Numbered from the stretch's first letter, positions 38,104 to 48,386 are shown. The stretch: DNA of 64,000 nt from Prochlorococcus sp. AG-418-D13 (GCA_003214315.1 QCLU01000009.1:1-64000); one strand, 5' to 3'. The notes: generated by a model from the letters alone, not told the origin. Translations and numbers: made by a program.

Positions 38104-38889
38104 ATGTCTGGTTCAGGTGAGTGCAGACTAAAAGGTCTCTGTATTAAAGCTTCTCCATTAGGCGAGAATGATAGATTAATAACTATCCTCACCGATGAGC
38201 AAGGGATTGTTAGGTTAGCGGTACCTGGTGCTAGGCGTCCTAAAAGTAGTCTTGCTGCAGCTACTCCTTTAACATATTTAAGTCTTCAGATATTTGGGAA
38301 AAGAAGTCTTAAATCTGTACGTCAAATTAAAATATTAAAAAGCTATTCTGGTCTAGGAAAAAATATTGAATGTCTTGCAGCCGCGCAAGCAATAACTGAA
38401 TTAACTTTTTTATTAGTAGGTAATAATGACAAGCAACAAAACTATTTATCTTGCGTTCTTGCACATCTAGATAGGATTTATTTGTATGAAGAATCTAAAG
38501 AAGAAGATATTACAATGCTCTCAATGAGTATTCAATCTTTAATCCATCTATTAGCCATTGGAGGTATAAATTTACCAATTCATCATTGCTGCAAAACTGG
38601 AGCACCTATTATTCCACCTTTAGGAAATTGGGAATGGAGTTGTTATTATTTGCCAAGTGAAGGGTTTTCGTCCATTGAAGATCCTCAAAGTAATCTAAAA
38701 ATAAATGCATCTGAAGTTGCTCTATTACAGAGACTTCTTTTCCCCGAATTACCAATAAAATCTAATGGAGAATTATTGGGACCTAAAAAAGTCTGGCTTA
38801 AAATATTATTTATTATTGAAACTTGGATCTCTACTCAACTAGAGAAAGATCTATCTTCTCTAAAAATGTTGAGAGAAATATATAGTTAG
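38104..38889 (+). CDS. recO: DNA repair protein RecO
   Basis: Recombination mediator that anneals single strands and helps load RecA. 261 residues. The N-terminal OB fold has CRLKGLCIKASPLGENDRLI and GIVRLAVPGARRPKSS. The helical domain follows, with the C-terminal element HHCCKTGAPI where family members often carry a zinc site. Starts directly at the end of the DeoC-like gene (TAA then ATG), so likely coupled. Confidence 0.93.
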   Translation: MSGSGECRLKGLCIKASPLGENDRLITILTDEQGIVRLAVPGARRPKSSLAAATPLTYLSLQIFGKRSLKSVRQIKILKSYSGLGKNIECLAAAQAITELTFLLVGNNDKQQNYLSCVLAHLDRIYLYEESKEEDITMLSMSIQSLIHLLAIGGINLPIHHCCKTGAPIIPPLGNWEWSCYYLPSEGFSSIEDPQSNLKINASEVALLQRLLFPELPIKSNGELLGPKKVWLKILFIIETWISTQLEKDLSSLKMLREIYS

Positions 38890-38974
38890 CATATTCATAA
38901 ACTATGAATAAATTTTAAAATTACGATCTTGGGTGCTCTGACTGTTAATTTAATAAATAGTTAATTCAATCAAT

Positions 38975-40141
38975 GTGGTTCATGTTGCCTGGTTGGGTAA
39001 GAAATCTCCTTTTTGTGGAAATGTAACTTATGGTAATTCAACTACTGAAAAATTAAAGGCCAGAAGTCATAAAATTAGTTTCATTCATTTCGACAATCCT
39101 TCTAGTTCAAATTCATCAAAACCATTATTTCTAGCAAATGATCCTGATGTCAGTCTTCCATATTTAATTAAGTCCCAGGTTTATACAATACCCTCACCAA
39201 GAGCAGAAAAAGAGTTAAGGCTATCATTGGAAAGATTAAAGCCTGATTTAGTACATGCAAGCTTAACTTTATCTCCTTTAGACTTTAGACTGCCAGAGAT
39301 TTGTGATGAAATTAATCTTCCACTCATAGGAACATTTCACCCACCATTTGATGCAAAGAATAGAAATTTAACTGCTGGAACTCAACAGTTAACATATCAA
39401 CTTTATGCTCCATCTTTATCAAAGTTCGATAAAATAATCATTTTTTCCGAACTTCAAAAAAATGTTCTTTGCAAATTAGGAGTACCTAAAGAAAAACAAA
39501 TAATTATTCCAAACGGTGTTGATGAGAATATTTGGAAACCTTTTTGCGAAAAAAATAAAAAATATGATCAAGTAAAAAACAAACTTGGAAATGAAAGAAT
39601 CTTTTTATATATGGGTAGGATTGCCAATGAAAAAAATATCGAGGCACTTTTACGTTCTTGGCGCCAAACAAAAACTCAAAATTGCAAATTAGTTATTGTT
39701 GGAGATGGACCAATGAAGCCAACACTTGAAAATAGTTTTTCTAACCTTGGTGATGAGAAATTAATTTGGTGGGGTGCCGAATTAGATTTAGAAACTAGGG
39801 TAGCAATAATGCAAATAGCAGAAGTATTTTTCTTACCAAGCTTAGTAGAAGGTTTATCATTATCACTTTTAGAGGCAATGTCTGCTGGTACTGCTTGTGT
39901 GGCTACAGATGCCGGAGCTGATGGTGAAGTTTTAGATAACGGAGCAGGAATAGTAATTTCAACTGATAATGTGGCTGCACAATTAAAAACTATAATCCCA
40001 ATTCTTGTAGAACACCCTTCATTTACAAAAGATCTTGGAGAAAAAGCTAGAGAACGTATACTTGAGAGATACACAATTACTAAAAATATAAATTCACTTG
40101 AAAAAGTTTATATGAAGTTAAAAGATAATTTAAAAACCTAA
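38975..40141 (+). CDS. GT4-family glycosyltransferase
   Basis: A 388-residue GT-B glycosyltransferase. The C-terminal nucleotide-sugar domain has YMGRIANEKNIEALLRSW, IVGDGPMKPTLE and the E-x7-E motif in LPSLVEGLSLSLLEAMSAG. The N-terminal domain has GTFHPPFD. The starting codon appears to be GTG 38975. Related proteins make cell-envelope glycolipids. The acceptor cannot be told from sequence. Converges with proC, overlapping by four bases. Confidence 0.88.
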   Translation: MVHVAWLGKKSPFCGNVTYGNSTTEKLKARSHKISFIHFDNPSSSNSSKPLFLANDPDVSLPYLIKSQVYTIPSPRAEKELRLSLERLKPDLVHASLTLSPLDFRLPEICDEINLPLIGTFHPPFDAKNRNLTAGTQQLTYQLYAPSLSKFDKIIIFSELQKNVLCKLGVPKEKQIIIPNGVDENIWKPFCEKNKKYDQVKNKLGNERIFLYMGRIANEKNIEALLRSWRQTKTQNCKLVIVGDGPMKPTLENSFSNLGDEKLIWWGAELDLETRVAIMQIAEVFFLPSLVEGLSLSLLEAMSAGTACVATDAGADGEVLDNGAGIVISTDNVAAQLKTIIPILVEHPSFTKDLGEKARERILERYTITKNINSLEKVYMKLKDNLKT

Positions 40142-40950
40142 CGAAACTCTTTACTTCGATTACTAGCTGAAACTATTGATTCAATTAATGCTGACCTTAC
40201 ACTCTTTTTTTCTAAAACCCTTAAAGCAGAAATAGTTGTTCCACCTGGAGAGGTTACTAAATTTTTAAGCTCAGAAGTAGTAAGTTTTTTTTCCTTTATT
40301 AGACAAATAGTCCCTAGTATCATTTCCATAACAAGTTCCTCTGAAATTATTTTTGGAAATCCACCGCTTAATCCTCCATCACTTAATGCTTCTATAATTA
40401 AAGCAATAATTGCAGGACCTGATGAAGTTAAAGCTAAAAATATATCAAGGTATTCTTCAGCAAATTCATAAATTTTACTAGTATTTTCAAATAATTTTTT
40501 TGTAAATTGTTTTTGATCTTCTGTAATTTCTTCTCCCCAAGAAATCCCTGTTAAACCTTTTCCAATAGTTATTGGAATATTTGTAACCACCCTCACACAT
40601 TTATGATTAGGGAACTTTTGAGTAAGTCTATTTATTGAAACCCCTGCAAGAATTGAAACTATTAAATTGTCCTTATTTTTTATATGATGAGCCTCACTTA
40701 TATCATTAAATTGTTGGGGTTTTATCGAAAGAAGTTTATATTGACAATCCCAAATTATTTTTGACTCTTCAGAACCTGATTTATAAACGTTTATGTTATG
40801 TTTATAATTTGTTTTTATATTTTCTAAACTTCTTTCTGAATTTACAACACAAAAAAGATTCTCCGGCAGAATTAATTTGTTATCTAATAGAGGGGTTATT
40901 ATAGCACGCGCAATATTTCCAAAACCAATAATCGCAATTTTATCAGTCAC
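40138..40950 (-). CDS. proC: pyrroline-5-carboxylate reductase
   Basis: Last enzyme of proline biosynthesis. 270 residues with the NAD(P)-binding IGFGNIARAI near the N-terminus, LLSIKPQQF, VRVVTNIPITIGKGLTGI and the C-terminal SPGGTTISALRVLE motif. Downstream of sepF with a seven-base gap. Confidence 0.94.
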   Translation of the reverse strand: MTDKIAIIGFGNIARAIITPLLDNKLILPENLFCVVNSERSLENIKTNYKHNINVYKSGSEESKIIWDCQYKLLSIKPQQFNDISEAHHIKNKDNLIVSILAGVSINRLTQKFPNHKCVRVVTNIPITIGKGLTGISWGEEITEDQKQFTKKLFENTSKIYEFAEEYLDIFLALTSSGPAIIALIIEALSDGGLSGGFPKIISEELVMEMILGTICLIKEKKLTTSELKNLVTSPGGTTISALRVLEKKSVRSALIESIVSASNRSKEFR

Positions 40951-40957
40951 AGATTAA

Positions 40958-41533
40958 TCATGAATAAGCACTTAATTTAGAATTACCCCATGCTGGTTCA
41001 GGAGTAGTATTTTTACCCAAACTATATTGGGGTGTGTTTTCTGTAGTCACAGAAGAAGGAGAAGCTTCTTCTGGTGAAGAACTAGTTACATTTACACAAC
41101 TTGGTGCAAAAAGAAAAATACTTTCTCCGACTCTTTCTTGATGTCCATCAATTGCATATGTGCCCCCAGCAATAAAATCAACCGCTCTTTGAGCTTGATC
41201 AGGATCCATCATAGTTAAATTAAGAATTACGGTTTTTCTCTCTCTTAATGCTTGTATAGCTTGAGGCATCTCATCAAAACTTCTTGGTTCCATTAAGCTT
41301 ACTTCTGAGGATGAATTTGAAATTCCAGGCATGCCAACCACTTTTGATGATCTGTTGTTATTCATAAAATCGAATGGATTTGAATTTGCAAGGGCATTTG
41401 CATTCCTTGTATTTTGTTTGAAATTATTAATATCATTTAATTCATCCTCTGACGCATAATCCAACTCATCAAAATCATCATCGAGATACTCATCCCCTGC
41501 AACAACTGCCTTTAATCTAGAAATAAGTGACAC
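40958..41533 (-). CDS. sepF: cell division protein SepF
   Basis: FtsZ-binding division protein, 191 residues. N-terminal membrane-binding amphipathic helix ([11 protein letters not shown]), a variable acidic/Asn-rich linker, and the SepF core ([47 protein letters not shown]). Leftward, upstream of proC and downstream of pipX-pipY. This order is common in cyanobacteria. Confidence 0.95.
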   Translation of the reverse strand: MSLISRLKAVVAGDEYLDDDFDELDYASEDELNDINNFKQNTRNANALANSNPFDFMNNNRSSKVVGMPGISNSSSEVSLMEPRSFDEMPQAIQALRERKTVILNLTMMDPDQAQRAVDFIAGGTYAIDGHQERVGESIFLFAPSCVNVTSSSPEEASPSSVTTENTPQYSLGKNTTPEPAWGNSKLSAYS

Positions 41534-41682
41534 CTTTTAAATCCTCTTGAAATTGATTACTAAGGTTTAAGAACCTTAAGTAATAGATTCATTTTTTAAA
41601 TGAATAAACTACCTATACTTAAATAACGTTAGTTGAACTTTACTGCAAGTTTATAGATAAGATTTATATAAAAAATAACTAA

Positions 41683-42318
41683 TCAAGATCTACCTCCAAA
41701 AATCAATGATCCTAATCTTAACCAAGTTGATCCAGCGTCAATAGCTTCCTCCCAATCACCTGACATCCCCATGGAACAATCTGGAAGTTGCAGTGAATCA
41801 GCGAGAACACGACATTTTTTGAACAACCCTGAATTTTCTTTAGAGCTAAGTCCTTTAGGATTGATAGTCATCAAACCGGTTAATGAAATATTTTTCAACT
41901 CTTGAATTTCTCTCCATTTCAATATTAAAAATTCAGGATTAAAGCCTCCTTTAGTAGGGTCATCACTCAACTTAACCTGCAACATTATTAATGGATTTTT
42001 CTTCTCTTCACTAGAAATATTAGAAATCTTTTGCAACTTTTCAAATGAATCTACTGAATGAATGTATTTAAAATTTTGAACTATTTTTCTTATTTTATTA
42101 CTTTGTATTCTTCCAATAAAGTGCCAATTTATTTGTTTAAGATCTTTCAAGATTAATTGTTTTTCAAACGCCTCTTGAACCTTACTTTCACCAAAATCGT
42201 CCTGACCTATATTTTGAATAGTCTTGATTTCTTGACTTTTAAATCCTTTACTTACAGCAAGAATATTTACATTTGATGGTATTTTATTTTTTATTTTTAA
42301 ATAATTTGCAGGGTTCAC
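41683..42318 (-). CDS. pipY: PLP homeostasis protein PipY (YggS/PROSC family)
   Basis: A 211-residue alanine-racemase-like barrel that binds PLP. The PLP lysine is in ILAVSKGFKSQEIK near the N-terminus. GESKVQEAFEK, WHFIGRIQSNKIRKI and CSMGMSGDWEEAID are family blocks. It starts three bases after pipX, as in other cyanobacteria, where the two are co-transcribed. Confidence 0.95.
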   Translation of the reverse strand: MNPANYLKIKNKIPSNVNILAVSKGFKSQEIKTIQNIGQDDFGESKVQEAFEKQLILKDLKQINWHFIGRIQSNKIRKIVQNFKYIHSVDSFEKLQKISNISSEEKKNPLIMLQVKLSDDPTKGGFNPEFLILKWREIQELKNISLTGLMTINPKGLSSKENSGLFKKCRVLADSLQLPDCSMGMSGDWEEAIDAGSTWLRLGSLIFGGRS

Positions 42319-42321
42319 CTT

Positions 42322-42588
42322 TTATAAGAAAGTTTGCGTAAATAAATTCTCCCATTTAGATAGTTCTTCAGATCCTTTTCTTCTAGCTTTTTGAAGGTTT
42401 AATTCGGCCTGATTACGGGCATCTAAATAAGGTATAACTTCAAAAAAAACTTCTCTCTGTCGAACTTCTACCAAGAAAAACATTTTTTGAGCGTATAAAG
42501 TCGCATAAATATCTCTCCCATCATTTCCAGGAGAAACTTGGTATAACATGCCAAATGTTGGATGGTTTAAATAACGCTCAGAACTCAA
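42322..42588 (-). CDS. pipX: PipX, coactivator of NtcA
   Basis: An 88-residue protein with a Tudor-like N-terminal domain (YLNHPTFGMLYQVSP, YATLYAQKMFFLVEV) and helical C-terminus ending in FTQTFL, as in characterised cyanobacterial PipX. It swaps between PII and NtcA according to 2-oxoglutarate level and ties nitrogen status to transcription. Its operon partner pipY follows. A predicted NtcA target lies 21 kb away at 21245. Confidence 0.95.
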   Translation of the reverse strand: MSSERYLNHPTFGMLYQVSPGNDGRDIYATLYAQKMFFLVEVRQREVFFEVIPYLDARNQAELNLQKARRKGSEELSKWENLFTQTFL

Positions 42589-42607
42589 ACCTAAAATATT
42601 GTGTTAT

Positions 42608-43522
42608 TTATAATGCACCATACAGTTTTCTAAGAAAAATTGCTATGCAAATAAAACAAATCGATAATGTATTAACAATTACATTGAGAGATTTTGAAGG
42701 ATAAAGAGTTCTAAATCTGTTGGTTTTTATAATAATTTTTTTCTTTGAGAGTAATGATTCTGCTCCATGATCAATTCTCAGAAATATATTTTGAAATAAC
42801 CTTTCCACTAAGATTAATAAAACATTAAAGGATTTCTTTAATCCTAAATTTCGAAAATTTATTGATCTAACTGACACTGATTTAATGATATTTTGAAGTT
42901 CTTCCTGCACTAGAGGAATAAAACGTAATGCAATTAACAACTGAAAAAGCCACTTGCTAGTTGGCAATCCAATCTTTCTTAATGGATACATAAACCAACT
43001 TAATCCCCATACAATGTCTTCCTGCAATGTGGTTAAAAGCATCAAATTCACACTATGAATAACGGTAAATATCAAAGTGGAGGTTTTTATTCCTAGTTCA
43101 AAGGCTTTTCTTGATAAGTTGTAGGGACCAAAATTAATAAACCATATTTTCTGCGAAGGAATTTGCAAAATATTCCATTCTTTTTGGCTTTCCAGTACTA
43201 CTTGCAACTCATTGGGATTTCTTAAGTATCCATCAAGTGATTGAATATCAGACGAGGCAATTATTGATATACATCCAATAAATAGTGATAAACATGAGAG
43301 AAAAAATAATGATCGCCACCATACTCTAGATGGCAATAAACTTAAAAAAGTAATTAATAGTAAAAAACCAACTAAACTCAATCTCCATATTGGACCTGCC
43401 CAAATTGGAGTGATTAAAAATATCATTACGATAATTATTTTTAATCTACTATCTATAATTCTTAGCCAACTTCTATTACCATGAACGTATTGACCAACAG
43501 AAAATTTGGTTAGCAAATTCAT
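42608..43522 (-). CDS. CbiQ/EcfT-type energy-coupling transmembrane protein
   Basis: A 304-residue membrane protein with several helices and the EcfT/CbiQ layout. The coupling-helix region is LIALRFIPLVQEELQNII ... SVRSINF. The N-terminus HGNRSWLRIIDSRLKIIIV resembles the conserved opening motif. It works with ATPases and an S-component to import vitamins or metal ions. The substrate is unknown. Its start overlaps the der stop by one base. Confidence 0.88.
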   Translation of the reverse strand: MNLLTKFSVGQYVHGNRSWLRIIDSRLKIIIVMIFLITPIWAGPIWRLSLVGFLLLITFLSLLPSRVWWRSLFFLSCLSLFIGCISIIASSDIQSLDGYLRNPNELQVVLESQKEWNILQIPSQKIWFINFGPYNLSRKAFELGIKTSTLIFTVIHSVNLMLLTTLQEDIVWGLSWFMYPLRKIGLPTSKWLFQLLIALRFIPLVQEELQNIIKSVSVRSINFRNLGLKKSFNVLLILVERLFQNIFLRIDHGAESLLSKKKIIIKTNRFRTLYPSKSLNVIVNTLSICFICIAIFLRKLYGAL

Positions 43523-44895
43523 TAATCTTTTTGAATTAACTCAATATTTTCTCTTTCGACTTCTTTATTTAAAGCTCTTGGCTGTTTTCCTCTCCAAAGT
43601 AAAATGAGGGGAGTGCCTTCAAAGCCTAAATTTACTCTAATTTGTTTTTCAATATATCTTCTATAAGTTATTCCGAATAATTTAGGGTCATTTACAAAAA
43701 GAGTAAAAGTGGGAGGTTTGTTCTTTACTTGAGTACCGTAATAAAGCCTACCTTGCTTGCCGCTTCTCTTCGTTGGAGGACTTCTCCAACTAATTGATTC
43801 TTTAAGTACTTCATTAACTACAGATGTTGTAACTCTTCTTCTATGTTGATTTACAGCATTAAGAGCATGCTCAAAAATATTATCAACTCTTTGACCAGTT
43901 AAGGCAGATATAAAAATCATTTTTGACCAGTGTAAAAAATAAAGTTTAGATCTAAGTTCTTTTTCTACTTGATAAATTGTTGAACTATTTTTTTCTACAA
44001 GATCCCATTTATTAACAACGATTATACAAGCTCTGCCTTGTTCTTCTATGCGCCCAGCCAGCTTCTGGTCTTGATCAGTTACTCCATCCATAGCATCTAT
44101 AACTAAAACACAAACATCACTTCTATCTATAGATTTAAAAGCCCTATTAATACCAAAGAATTCAGTGCCATATTTAACATTTTTCTTTCTTCTAATCCCA
44201 GCAGTATCAATGATTTTCCAATGATTATCACCTTTTTTAATAAATGTATCTATGGAATCAGTTGTCGTACCACTAATATCACTAACTATTGCTCTTTTTT
44301 CTCCACAGATTGAATTTAACAAACTAGATTTACCAACATTAGGCCTACCAATAATTGACATCATTATCTTTTCTTCATCATCCTGGATATTATTTTCAGG
44401 AAGTTCGCCAATAACGAGATCTAAAAGATCTCCAGTACCTGAACCATGAATAGCCGAAACAGGGTTAGGTTCACCCAATCCTAATTTCCAGAACTCTGAA
44501 GCTAGGGATATTCCTAGAGTAGTCGATTCGCATTTATTAACAGCAACAATTGTTTTACAGGTTGAATTTCTTAACCATTTTGCTATTGATAAATCACCAT
44601 CAGTAACGCCTTGATTCCCATCTACCACCAGTAACGCGAGTGAAGCCTCTTCTAGAGCCAAGAAAACTTGTGTCCTTATCTCTGGGAGAAATTCACTATC
44701 ATCATCAAAAACTAAACCTCCAGTATCAACTATTTGAAATTCCTTACCTCCCCATGAAGCATTTTGATAAGTTCTATCTCTTGTAACACCAGGCTTATCA
44801 AATACTATTGCATCATTACTTTGGCAAAGGCGATTAACTAAGGTAGATTTCCCAACGTTCGGTCTTCCGATAATTGCTATTGTTGGAAGAATCAA
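43522..44895 (-). CDS. der: ribosome biogenesis GTPase Der
   Basis: Double-Era GTPase required for 50S assembly, 457 residues. The two G domains start with [15 protein letters not shown] (near 9) and [15 protein letters not shown] (near 184), each with its DTGG/DTAG and NKxD motifs. The C-terminal KH-like domain contains [14 protein letters not shown]. Full length. Confidence 0.97.
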   Translation of the reverse strand: MILPTIAIIGRPNVGKSTLVNRLCQSNDAIVFDKPGVTRDRTYQNASWGGKEFQIVDTGGLVFDDDSEFLPEIRTQVFLALEEASLALLVVDGNQGVTDGDLSIAKWLRNSTCKTIVAVNKCESTTLGISLASEFWKLGLGEPNPVSAIHGSGTGDLLDLVIGELPENNIQDDEEKIMMSIIGRPNVGKSSLLNSICGEKRAIVSDISGTTTDSIDTFIKKGDNHWKIIDTAGIRRKKNVKYGTEFFGINRAFKSIDRSDVCVLVIDAMDGVTDQDQKLAGRIEEQGRACIIVVNKWDLVEKNSSTIYQVEKELRSKLYFLHWSKMIFISALTGQRVDNIFEHALNAVNQHRRRVTTSVVNEVLKESISWRSPPTKRSGKQGRLYYGTQVKNKPPTFTLFVNDPKLFGITYRRYIEKQIRVNLGFEGTPLILLWRGKQPRALNKEVERENIELIQKD

Positions 44896-44969
44896 TTCTT
44901 CTCTCCAAAGAAAGTAGTATCCATTACAACTATACCTTTAATAGAATCATTTACCTTATTCAAAAAAAC

Positions 44970-45455
44970 TTATTTAATTTCTGGATCACCAAAATGCCCT
45001 TTAACTGGATTAACAGGTGGTGAAATAGAATTTGGCATTAATACATTATCTTTTGAAAAACAATCATTTTCAATCGCCCAATAAATTAACCAATTTACTG
45101 CCGTCGCTCTTCTAGTTCTTCTTGGATAGAGTTCATTAATCTTATAACCTTTAAAATTAAGAAAATTTTTCAATCCCTGTTTATAGTCTTTTGGAATTGA
45201 TCGAGTCAAATGTACTGAGGCTGGTCGCTCTGAAATGATTTGAGGAGCTTTTTCAAATTTTTCTGACCAATAATTAGGAGTTAATGCACTTGAAACCCAA
45301 TTATTTTGGGTTGTTTCTCTAGTATAAAAAAGTCTTTCCCAAACTAATTCACAAACAAATACGTCACTAACCTTATCTTCAAGAACAATAAATAATAGAT
45401 CCTTACATATTGGCCATGAAAATTGATTTTCAACTAATTTTTCTTTTTTATACAT
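44970..45455 (-). CDS. DUF1823 family protein
   Basis: A 161-residue soluble protein that matches the cyanobacterial DUF1823 pattern: LVWERLFYTRE, PNYWSEKFEKAPQII, ERPASVHLTRSIP and RRTRRATAVNWLIYWA. Function unknown. It overlaps the cobI stop by one base and is probably co-translated with it. Confidence 0.85.
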   Translation of the reverse strand: MYKKEKLVENQFSWPICKDLLFIVLEDKVSDVFVCELVWERLFYTRETTQNNWVSSALTPNYWSEKFEKAPQIISERPASVHLTRSIPKDYKQGLKNFLNFKGYKINELYPRRTRRATAVNWLIYWAIENDCFSKDNVLMPNSISPPVNPVKGHFGDPEIK

Positions 45456-46210
45456 TAGTCGAACCTTATCAAAATCAAAGAAAAATAAGGCATAAATTCC
45501 TTTTTATACTGGGATGCGTATTGAATAATTTGATCAGGCATCCCAACACTTAAAGCTATTAATGATGTATTGATGATATCCTCTTTTTTTAAAATTTCCC
45601 TGACTAAATTCCATCTTTTGCCAACTTTCATAATGGCCAATACCGTTTTATTTGCCTTACTTTCCCTAATTAGGGTTGTTAATTCAGATTCTGAAGAAGG
45701 GCATTCTTTGATGGTCAAGGTCTCGCCTTTTTTAACCAAATCAAACTCATTCAAAGCTGCTGCTGCTGAAATAGAGGAAATACCAGGTATGGTTTTGGTA
45801 ATAATTTCAGCATGATTATTTTTTATTAACCTTAAAATATTCGAAGAACTAGCAAATAGTGAAGTATCGCCAAGACAAAGTAAAACGACTGATTCACCAT
45901 TTTTTATAAATTTCACAATTTTTTCTACTGCGTTAGACCATATTTCATCAGGATCAAAGTCCTTCCTAGCCATTGGAAAGATTATCGGTATATTTTTTTT
46001 AAATTTGGTATATTTCTTGACTATTTCTGCAGCGAAACTCTTTTTATTATCATCTGATATTGGAAAAACTATAACTTTCGCTTTTTTTATTGCATCCACA
46101 GCAGCAATTGTTAAAAGCGATGGATCTCCAGGGCCTACACCAACGATGGTCAATGTTGGTAAATCAGTTTTATATCGATTAAGTAAGCTTAAGAACTTGT
46201 TTATTATCAT
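45455..46210 (-). CDS. cobI: precorrin-2 C20-methyltransferase
   Basis: Cobalamin-pathway SAM methyltransferase of 251 residues. N-terminal glycine-rich loop TIVGVGPGDPSLLTIAAVDA, the GESVVLLCLGDTSLFAS block and IPGISSISAAAA match CobI/CbiL. Consistent with the ability of marine picocyanobacteria to make pseudocobalamin. Downstream of miaE with a 16-base gap. Confidence 0.92.
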   Translation of the reverse strand: MIINKFLSLLNRYKTDLPTLTIVGVGPGDPSLLTIAAVDAIKKAKVIVFPISDDNKKSFAAEIVKKYTKFKKNIPIIFPMARKDFDPDEIWSNAVEKIVKFIKNGESVVLLCLGDTSLFASSSNILRLIKNNHAEIITKTIPGISSISAAAALNEFDLVKKGETLTIKECPSSESELTTLIRESKANKTVLAIMKVGKRWNLVREILKKEDIINTSLIALSVGMPDQIIQYASQYKKEFMPYFSLILIRFD

Positions 46211-46226
46211 TTTTATTTTATTAACT

Positions 46227-46835
46227 TTAGCTATGTACCCTTGGCATCATATAAGTTTCAGCTAGTATTGCTGACTCAATTTCAGACAATTCCTCTAACC
46301 TTTTGAAAGTTTGATTTTTAGAGAATTTAGTTTGCGCTAGTTTCCAGTAAACTCCAAAATGTCTTGCCTCGCTCTCAAGCAGAGACTCATAAAGGGATTT
46401 AAACGATTTATCTTCAGAATTCAGCGCAAGCAAACTTAATCTTTCATGACTTCTTGCTTCAATAAGTCCTGCTATTAAGAAACTATCAAGCATTCTATTA
46501 GGCTCATCCTTTCTTATATTCTTGGACAATTCAGCTCCATATGGAGGAGGTTTTAAGGACTCAAGAGAATGTCCAAGATCCTTTAAAAAATAAAGTATTT
46601 TTTCAAAATGCTCTAATTCCTCTCTCGCTATTGGACTTAGAACTTCTGCCAGATTTGGTTCTGATGGATATCTAAACATCAATTGAATAGCTACTCCTGC
46701 TGCTTTTCTTTCACAATGAGCATGGTCAATAAGAATATCTATTGGATTAGATAATGCTAGTTTGATCCACTCATCAGAGGTAAATGACGATAAATATTTA
46801 ATATGAGAAGTGGGCCTTTTAAAATCGATTAACAT
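46227..46835 (-). CDS. miaE: tRNA-(ms[2]io[6]A)-hydroxylase MiaE
   Basis: Non-heme diiron monooxygenase that hydroxylates the ms2i6A37 side chain in tRNA. 202 residues of four-helix bundle with iron-ligand motifs HCERKAAGVAIQL, REELEHFEKIL, ARSHERLSLL and ESEARHFGVYWKLA. It abuts aroQ upstream. Confidence 0.92.
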   Translation of the reverse strand: MLIDFKRPTSHIKYLSSFTSDEWIKLALSNPIDILIDHAHCERKAAGVAIQLMFRYPSEPNLAEVLSPIAREELEHFEKILYFLKDLGHSLESLKPPPYGAELSKNIRKDEPNRMLDSFLIAGLIEARSHERLSLLALNSEDKSFKSLYESLLESEARHFGVYWKLAQTKFSKNQTFKRLEELSEIESAILAETYMMPRVHS

Positions 46836-47276
46836 TTAATCTTTACTACTTAAATATCCAATGATTCCTTCAAGAGCTAAGGAGTAACTTGATATGCCGA
46901 ATCCACTAATAATTCCTATAGCTTTATCTGTAAGAAAAGATTCTTTACGAAAATCTTCTCTACTGAAAATATTTGAAATATGTAACTCTACAAATGGAAT
47001 TTTTGATCCAATTAAAGCATCACGAATAGAAATCGAGGTATGAGTAAAAGCACCAGCGTTTATAAGAATACCTTGAATACTTTTTACAGAAGCCTGAATT
47101 TTATCTACTATTTCTCCCTCATGATTACTTTGAAAACATTCAAGATTAATACTTTTTTCTTTAGCAACTTTAGTTAAATCTTTTTCTATATCACTCAATG
47201 TTTTATTACCATATATTTCAGGTTCTCTAGTGCCCAAAAGATTTAGATTTGGTCCATTTATCAATAAAATATTCAT
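46836..47276 (-). CDS. aroQ: type II 3-dehydroquinate dehydratase
   Basis: Shikimate-pathway enzyme, about 146 residues from ATG 47276. The frame opens further to 47336, but the upstream part is a Phe-rich run not found in the family; ATG 47279 is an equal alternative. Motifs: [37 protein letters not shown] and [17 protein letters not shown], with the catalytic tyrosine and histidines. Its stop touches the miaE start. Confidence 0.95.
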   Translation of the reverse strand: MNILLINGPNLNLLGTREPEIYGNKTLSDIEKDLTKVAKEKSINLECFQSNHEGEIVDKIQASVKSIQGILINAGAFTHTSISIRDALIGSKIPFVELHISNIFSREDFRKESFLTDKAIGIISGFGISSYSLALEGIIGYLSSKD

Positions 47277-47378
47277 CATCAATAAAGTCTTTTCTTTACA
47301 AATGCTATCTAGAAAGAAACAAAAAAACCAAAACAATTTTACACAAAGTGTCCATTAACTGATAAGTTCAAATAGTGG

Positions 47379-47460
47379 GGGTCGGTGCCCGAGTGGTTAA
47401 AGGGGGCGGACTGTAAATCCGCTGGCTCTGCCTACGTTGGTTCAAATCCAACCCGGCCCA
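47379..47460 (+). tRNA. tRNA-Tyr (GTA)
   Basis: A class II tRNA of 82 bases. Acceptor arm GGGTCGG/CCGGCCC, D arm CCC...GGG, anticodon loop CTGTAAA reading GTA, a long variable arm and T arm GTTGG/CCAAC. Discriminator A, CCA not encoded. Followed ten bases later by tRNA-Thr. Confidence 0.97.
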
Positions 47461-47470
47461 CTTTAAAATT

Positions 47471-47542
<72 letters not shown>

Positions 47543-47608
47543 CTCGCGGGACACAACGTATAAAAGTGAAAGGAACTTTTTTAATAAAATTTTTAAAATT
47601 AGTAATTC

Positions 47609-47743
47609 CTAATTCAAATCAAATTCTCCTGGAAATCCTATTTCCTTAGCTCTTTGATATAGATTGATTAATCGTTTACACCCAAAAGCTTTCGAGAAAA
47701 AGGTTTTAGGTATACCTCTAGAATCTATGCAATAACTGGGATC
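47609..47743 (-). pseudogene. 3' remnant of a small gene
   Basis: A 44-codon open stretch that ends in TAG at 47609 and reads DPSYCIDSRGIPKTFFSKAF ... YQRAKEIGFPGEFDLN. It looks like genuine protein sequence but has no ATG, GTG or TTG start: an in-frame TGA at 47746-47744 closes it. Lies 67 bases after tRNA-Thr. I read it as the decayed end of a gene. A short unrelated frame is the alternative. Confidence 0.4.
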
Positions 47744-47801
47744 TCAGAGGTCAGCATTTTACATAAAATTCATATATATTTAACAGAGATCGTCTTCATT
47801 A

Positions 47802-47993
47802 ATGCCACTTTCTTCATACCGTATGCACAGAATTTATCTTGCAGCGACCATGAATTATGGTCTTGGTTCTTATGATCCAGAAGAGTTGGCCTACTACAAC
47901 AAAATCAGAAAAGAGATTGATGATATGAAAAAAGAACCTATTAAAAAAGGGATACCCCTTAATTGGGATAACTCCGAAGGAATGGATAAATGA
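47802..47993 (+). CDS. small protein of unknown function, 63 residues
   Basis: ATG 47802, soluble and charged (MPLSSYRMHRIYLAATMNYG ... GIPLNWDNSEGMDK). Its stop overlaps the next start in an ATGA junction, which supports both being real. No family recognised. Confidence 0.6.
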   Translation: MPLSSYRMHRIYLAATMNYGLGSYDPEELAYYNKIRKEIDDMKKEPIKKGIPLNWDNSEGMDK

Positions 47994-48094
47994 ATCTAAA
48001 TACTTTTTTATTAATTGATGGAAGTCTTATGCTTATTGGTCTGCCTTTAATGATGATTTTTAAAGGGAAAAAAACTGATACAAATTTCACATGA
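47990..48094 (+). CDS. 34-residue single-pass membrane peptide
   Basis: Starts at ATG 47990, overlapping the upstream stop by four bases, so translation is probably coupled. The peptide is a hydrophobic helix (LLIDGSLMLIGLPLMMIFKG) with a short basic tail. Function unknown. Confidence 0.5.
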   Translation: MNLNTFLLIDGSLMLIGLPLMMIFKGKKTDTNFT

Positions 48095-48096
48095 TT

Positions 48097-48240
48097 CTAA
48101 CCATATTCAAATTCAATTGTTGATCCTTTATCCGTATATGGGAGTTCCTCAAACCGTACATATTTTTTAGTCAGATGGCTTGTATGTCTAGTTAGAACAT
48201 AGTTATAGACGTCATGAGCAAATGTCTTCCAAATCCACCC
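48097..48240 (-). pseudogene. 3' remnant of a small gene, antisense to its neighbour
   Basis: A 47-codon frame without a start codon, ending in TAG at 48097 and closed upstream by TAA at 48243-48241. It reads GWIWKTFAHDVYNYVLTRHT, then LTKKYVRFEELPYTDKGSTI. The tail has protein-like composition, unlike a random frame. It partly overlaps the start of the rightward gene at 48222 on the other strand. Best explained as a truncated gene. Confidence 0.4.
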
Positions 48241-48359
48241 TTAAAGAAGAACATAAATCTGAGATTGAAGAAAGATCAGAAGAAGAACTTCTAGAGGAAG
48301 AAATTAGGAATCAGCAAACATTGGATAACTTTGTTGTATCTGATAAGAACTGGAGCTGA
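48222..48359 (+). CDS. 45-residue acidic coiled-coil-like protein
   Basis: ATG 48222 to TGA 48359. Very rich in Glu and Lys (KSTLKEEHKSEIEERSEEEL ...), ending NFVVSDKNWS. Likely a small helical protein. Function unknown. Confidence 0.5.
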   Translation: MSSKSTLKEEHKSEIEERSEEELLEEEIRNQQTLDNFVVSDKNWS

Positions 48360-48386
48360 TCAAAACTTATATATTAGGAGAAAATT